From: Vulcanimicrobiota bacterium
GTDB taxonomy: Bacteria; Vulcanimicrobiota; Vulcanimicrobiia; Vulcanimicrobiales; Vulcanimicrobiaceae
Assembly: GCA_014305015.1 (NCBI GenBank)
Contig: JACRUB010000158.1
Span: forward strand, 1 to 7,277
DNA: 7,277 bases
Direction of reading: 5' to 3'
Shown here: positions 5,314 to 7,277 of the stretch, piece by piece
Position numbering within the stretch: the stretch's first letter is position 1
Layout: every line of letters begins with the position of its first letter
The notes under the pieces: generated by a model
What the model saw: the letters and a program-made list of their open reading frames with translations, nothing else
What the model was told of the DNA's origin: nothing
The model's database searches: none
Position numbers and translations under genes: made by a program

Positions 5314-7107
5314 ATGATGACAACGAGCGACTTCTTACTCGAGCGTTTGGTGGAGTGGGGTTTTTACCGTGTGTACGGCTATCCGGGCGACGGCATCAAC
5401 GGCATCATGGGGGCCTTCGATCGCATCGGCGATAAACTCGAATTCATTCAGGTGCGCCATGAAGAGATGGCGGCTTTTATGGCGTGCGCCCATGCGAAGT
5501 TCACCGGGGAAACCGGGCTGTGCCTCGCTACTTCAGGTCCCGGAGCGATTCATTTGCTCAACGGTCTTTACGATGCAAAAATGGATCATACGCCCGTGGT
5601 TGCAATCGTCGGGCAGGCGGCGGCCTCTGCGCTCGGGAGCTCTTACCAGCAAGAAGTCGATTTGCAAGTACTCATGCAGGACGTCTGCGACTACGTTTAT
5701 ACGGTTTCGAGCCCCACCGCCATGCGTCACATAGTTGATCGCGCGGTACGTACGGCGACCGCCTATCGAACCGTCGCCTGTGTAATCGTTCCTAAAGACG
5801 TACAGGAACAAAAAGCCGTTCCTAAGCCGCCACACAAGCATAATACCGCGCACAGCAGCGTGGGCTATTCCGCCCCGGTTGTCGTTCCGGCGGCCGTCGA
5901 CTTGCAACGAGCTGCGGATATTCTCAACAGCGGGCAGCGCGTTGCAATGCTCGTCGGACAGGGCGCGCTCGGTGCGCAAACCGAGCTTGTCGAGGTTGCG
6001 CAGAAGCTTGGCGCGGGTGTTGCGAAAGCGCTACTCGGAAAGGCGGTGCTGCCCGATGACTTGCCCTTCGTAACCGGCACACTCGGGCTGCTAGGTACTC
6101 GTCCGAGCTACAACATCATGAACGAGTGCGACACGTTATTCATGGTGGGCACGTCGTACCCTTACGCGGAGTTCTTGCCCAAGGAGGGGCAGGCGCGGGG
6201 CATCCAAATCGACATTGACGCACGCAACGTCGGATTACGTTTTCCAACAGAAGTAAACCTCATCGGCGACAGCGCGCAAACCTTGCGTGCGTTGTTGCCG
6301 CTCTTGGACAAAAAAGCGGACCATACGTGGCGCGATAAAATTGAAAAAGATCGCGAGGCGTGGTATGCCGATGAGGAAGCCCGTTGTCATGTCAAGGGCG
6401 AAGAGCTCAACCCGCAACTGGTTTTCTGGGAACTCTCCGAGCGCTTGCCGGAGAACGCGATTCTGACCGGGGACGCCGGCACGGCAACCAATTGGTTTGC
6501 GCGTAACATACGCATGCGCAGCGGCATGAAATCGTCGCTCTCAGGAAGTTTGGCGACGATGGGGGCGGCGGTTCCGTACGCGATTTCCGCAAAGTTTGCG
6601 TTCCCGGAGCGCGTGGTTGTCGCGTGCACCGGCGACGGTGCGATGCAGATGAACGGAAACGCCGAGATGTTGACCGTGGCTAAATACTGGAAGCGGTGGG
6701 TGAACCCCCGGCTCATCTTCCTGGTGCTCAACAATTCCGATCTCAATCAAGTCACTTGGGAGATGCGCGTGGAATCGGGCAATCCTAAATATGAAGCATC
6801 GCAGAATCTTCCGCATTTTAACTACGCCGAATATGCTAATCAAATTGGGCTCTTAGGCATTCGCGTTGAAAAAGGCGACGACATCGGCGCGGCCTGGGAC
6901 CGCGCGCTGAGCGCTGATCGGCCGGTTATTTTCGATGCCGTGGTCGATGCGAACATTTCCCAGTTACCTCCGCACATAAGCATGGAGCAAGCGCATCACC
7001 TCTTTTCCGCGATGGTCAAGGGCGATCCGGAAGAAGGCGGCGTGATCAAAGAAACGCTCAAGAGCGTGATGGCGACGATGCTTCCGCATCACGGTGAGAA
7101 AGAGTGA
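5314..7107 (+). CDS. thiamine-diphosphate-dependent pyruvate:quinone oxidoreductase-like enzyme (PoxB family)
   Basis: A 597-residue protein of the three-domain TPP enzyme family, slightly longer than the 572 residues of E. coli PoxB. The N-terminal pyrimidine-binding domain has the catalytic glutamate in RHEEMAAF (E50) and a TSGPG turn (73-77). The middle domain (about 190-330) has the PoxB-like run GTLGLLG, then DTLFMVGTSYPYAEFLP (273-289), then IQIDID, fitting an FAD-binding domain. The C-terminal domain carries the TPP/Mg motif GDG (440-442) to NN (473-474). Such enzymes decarboxylate pyruvate or another 2-oxo acid and pass electrons to membrane quinone; the substrate here is not proven. 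The start chosen is the ATG at 5314 (a second follows at 5317), with G6 at 5302-5307 as a possible ribosome-binding site. The earlier ATG at 5224 lies within the terminator stem and adds 30 residues lacking family features. The stop overlaps the next gene by GTGA. Acetolactate synthase-type relatives are less likely given the middle-domain match. Confidence 0.85.
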   Translation: MMTTSDFLLERLVEWGFYRVYGYPGDGINGIMGAFDRIGDKLEFIQVRHEEMAAFMACAHAKFTGETGLCLATSGPGAIHLLNGLYDAKMDHTPVVAIVGQAAASALGSSYQQEVDLQVLMQDVCDYVYTVSSPTAMRHIVDRAVRTATAYRTVACVIVPKDVQEQKAVPKPPHKHNTAHSSVGYSAPVVVPAAVDLQRAADILNSGQRVAMLVGQGALGAQTELVEVAQKLGAGVAKALLGKAVLPDDLPFVTGTLGLLGTRPSYNIMNECDTLFMVGTSYPYAEFLPKEGQARGIQIDIDARNVGLRFPTEVNLIGDSAQTLRALLPLLDKKADHTWRDKIEKDREAWYADEEARCHVKGEELNPQLVFWELSERLPENAILTGDAGTATNWFARNIRMRSGMKSSLSGSLATMGAAVPYAISAKFAFPERVVVACTGDGAMQMNGNAEMLTVAKYWKRWVNPRLIFLVLNNSDLNQVTWEMRVESGNPKYEASQNLPHFNYAEYANQIGLLGIRVEKGDDIGAAWDRALSADRPVIFDAVVDANISQLPPHISMEQAHHLFSAMVKGDPEEGGVIKETLKSVMATMLPHHGEKE

Positions 7108-7277
7108 GCGCAGTAGCTCTCGCGCGAACCGGGGTTCCGATCGAGCGGCTCGACGTGCACGCCTATCGCGTTCCGACCGAAGGCGGCCCCGAGTCCGACG
7201 GGACGATTATCTGGGATGCTACCACGATGGTGGTTGCCGAGGTGAGCGCACGCGGAGACACCGGCATCGGCTACACC
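7104..7277 (+). CDS. enolase-superfamily protein (mandelate racemase/muconate lactonising N-terminal domain), partial
   Basis: A GTG at 7104 overlaps the TGA of the TPP-enzyme gene and opens 58 codons to the right edge without a stop. The peptide contains IERLDVHAYRVPTE, then GPESDGTIIWDATTMVVAEV, then a glycine-rich TGIGYT. This matches the opening strands and capping domain of mandelate racemase/muconate lactonising enzymes, which abstract the alpha proton of a carboxylate using a metal-bound enolate. The catalytic barrel lies outside the window, so the substrate (sugar acid dehydration, racemisation or cycloisomerisation) cannot be assigned. A purine-rich GAGAAAGAG just upstream could serve as ribosome-binding site, and the 4-base overlap indicates translational coupling to the TPP enzyme. 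A start at a later codon cannot be excluded. Confidence 0.72.
   Translation, partial: MSAVALARTGVPIERLDVHAYRVPTEGGPESDGTIIWDATTMVVAEVSARGDTGIGYT

Noticed and set aside
5533..5979. Minus-strand frame of 148 codons inside the TPP-enzyme gene
   Set aside because: Opposite-strand shadow of a strongly supported gene with no recognisable domain.
1..7277. CRISPR arrays, tRNA or rRNA genes, insertion sequences, attachment sites
   Set aside because: No repeat-spacer pattern, RNA gene fold, transposase or terminal inverted repeats were seen; the window is almost fully accounted for by protein genes.

Overview
This 7.3-kb window appears to be bacterial chromosomal DNA with dense, tightly packed genes and fairly high GC. 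Two divergent gene groups meet at a short control region around 4581-4752. The quinol-oxidising complex is of the actinobacterial bcc:aa3 type: a three-helix Rieske protein, a long cytochrome b opening with an FPDHWSFMLGEIALY block and carrying PDWY, and a diheme cytochrome c. This points to an actinobacterium or to a phylum with a similar chain, such as Eremiobacterota (WPS-2) or Chloroflexota-related lineages. I cannot settle the taxon from the sequence alone.

Left arm, minus strand, 4580 to beyond position 1: a MarR-type regulator, cytochrome c oxidase subunit III, a Rieske iron-sulfur protein, cytochrome b, and one long open frame that starts as a CtaG-like oxidase assembly protein and continues without a stop into a diheme cytochrome c running off the left edge. 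Every junction is an overlap or a gap of a few bases, so this reads as one transcription unit with the regulator at its head. Oxidase subunits I and II are not in the window.

Control region, 4581-4752: a perfect 7+7 bp inverted repeat lies on top of a plausible -10 box for the minus-strand operon, next to an 8-bp direct repeat. Together these suggest autoregulation by the MarR protein.

Right arm, plus strand, 4753 to beyond 7277: a hemerythrin HHE protein ending at a strong intrinsic terminator, a thiamine-diphosphate enzyme of the pyruvate:quinone oxidoreductase (PoxB) type, and, overlapping its stop codon, the start of an enolase-superfamily (mandelate racemase/muconate lactonising) protein cut by the right edge.

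Possible joint function (inference): the PoxB-like enzyme would feed electrons from a 2-oxo acid into the quinone pool. The Rieske/cytochrome b/cytochrome c complex would draw them out to a haem-copper oxidase, and the hemerythrin would bind or sense oxygen, iron or NO. The shared divergent control region could tie the two arms together. The most unusual item is the apparent CtaG-cytochrome c fusion.
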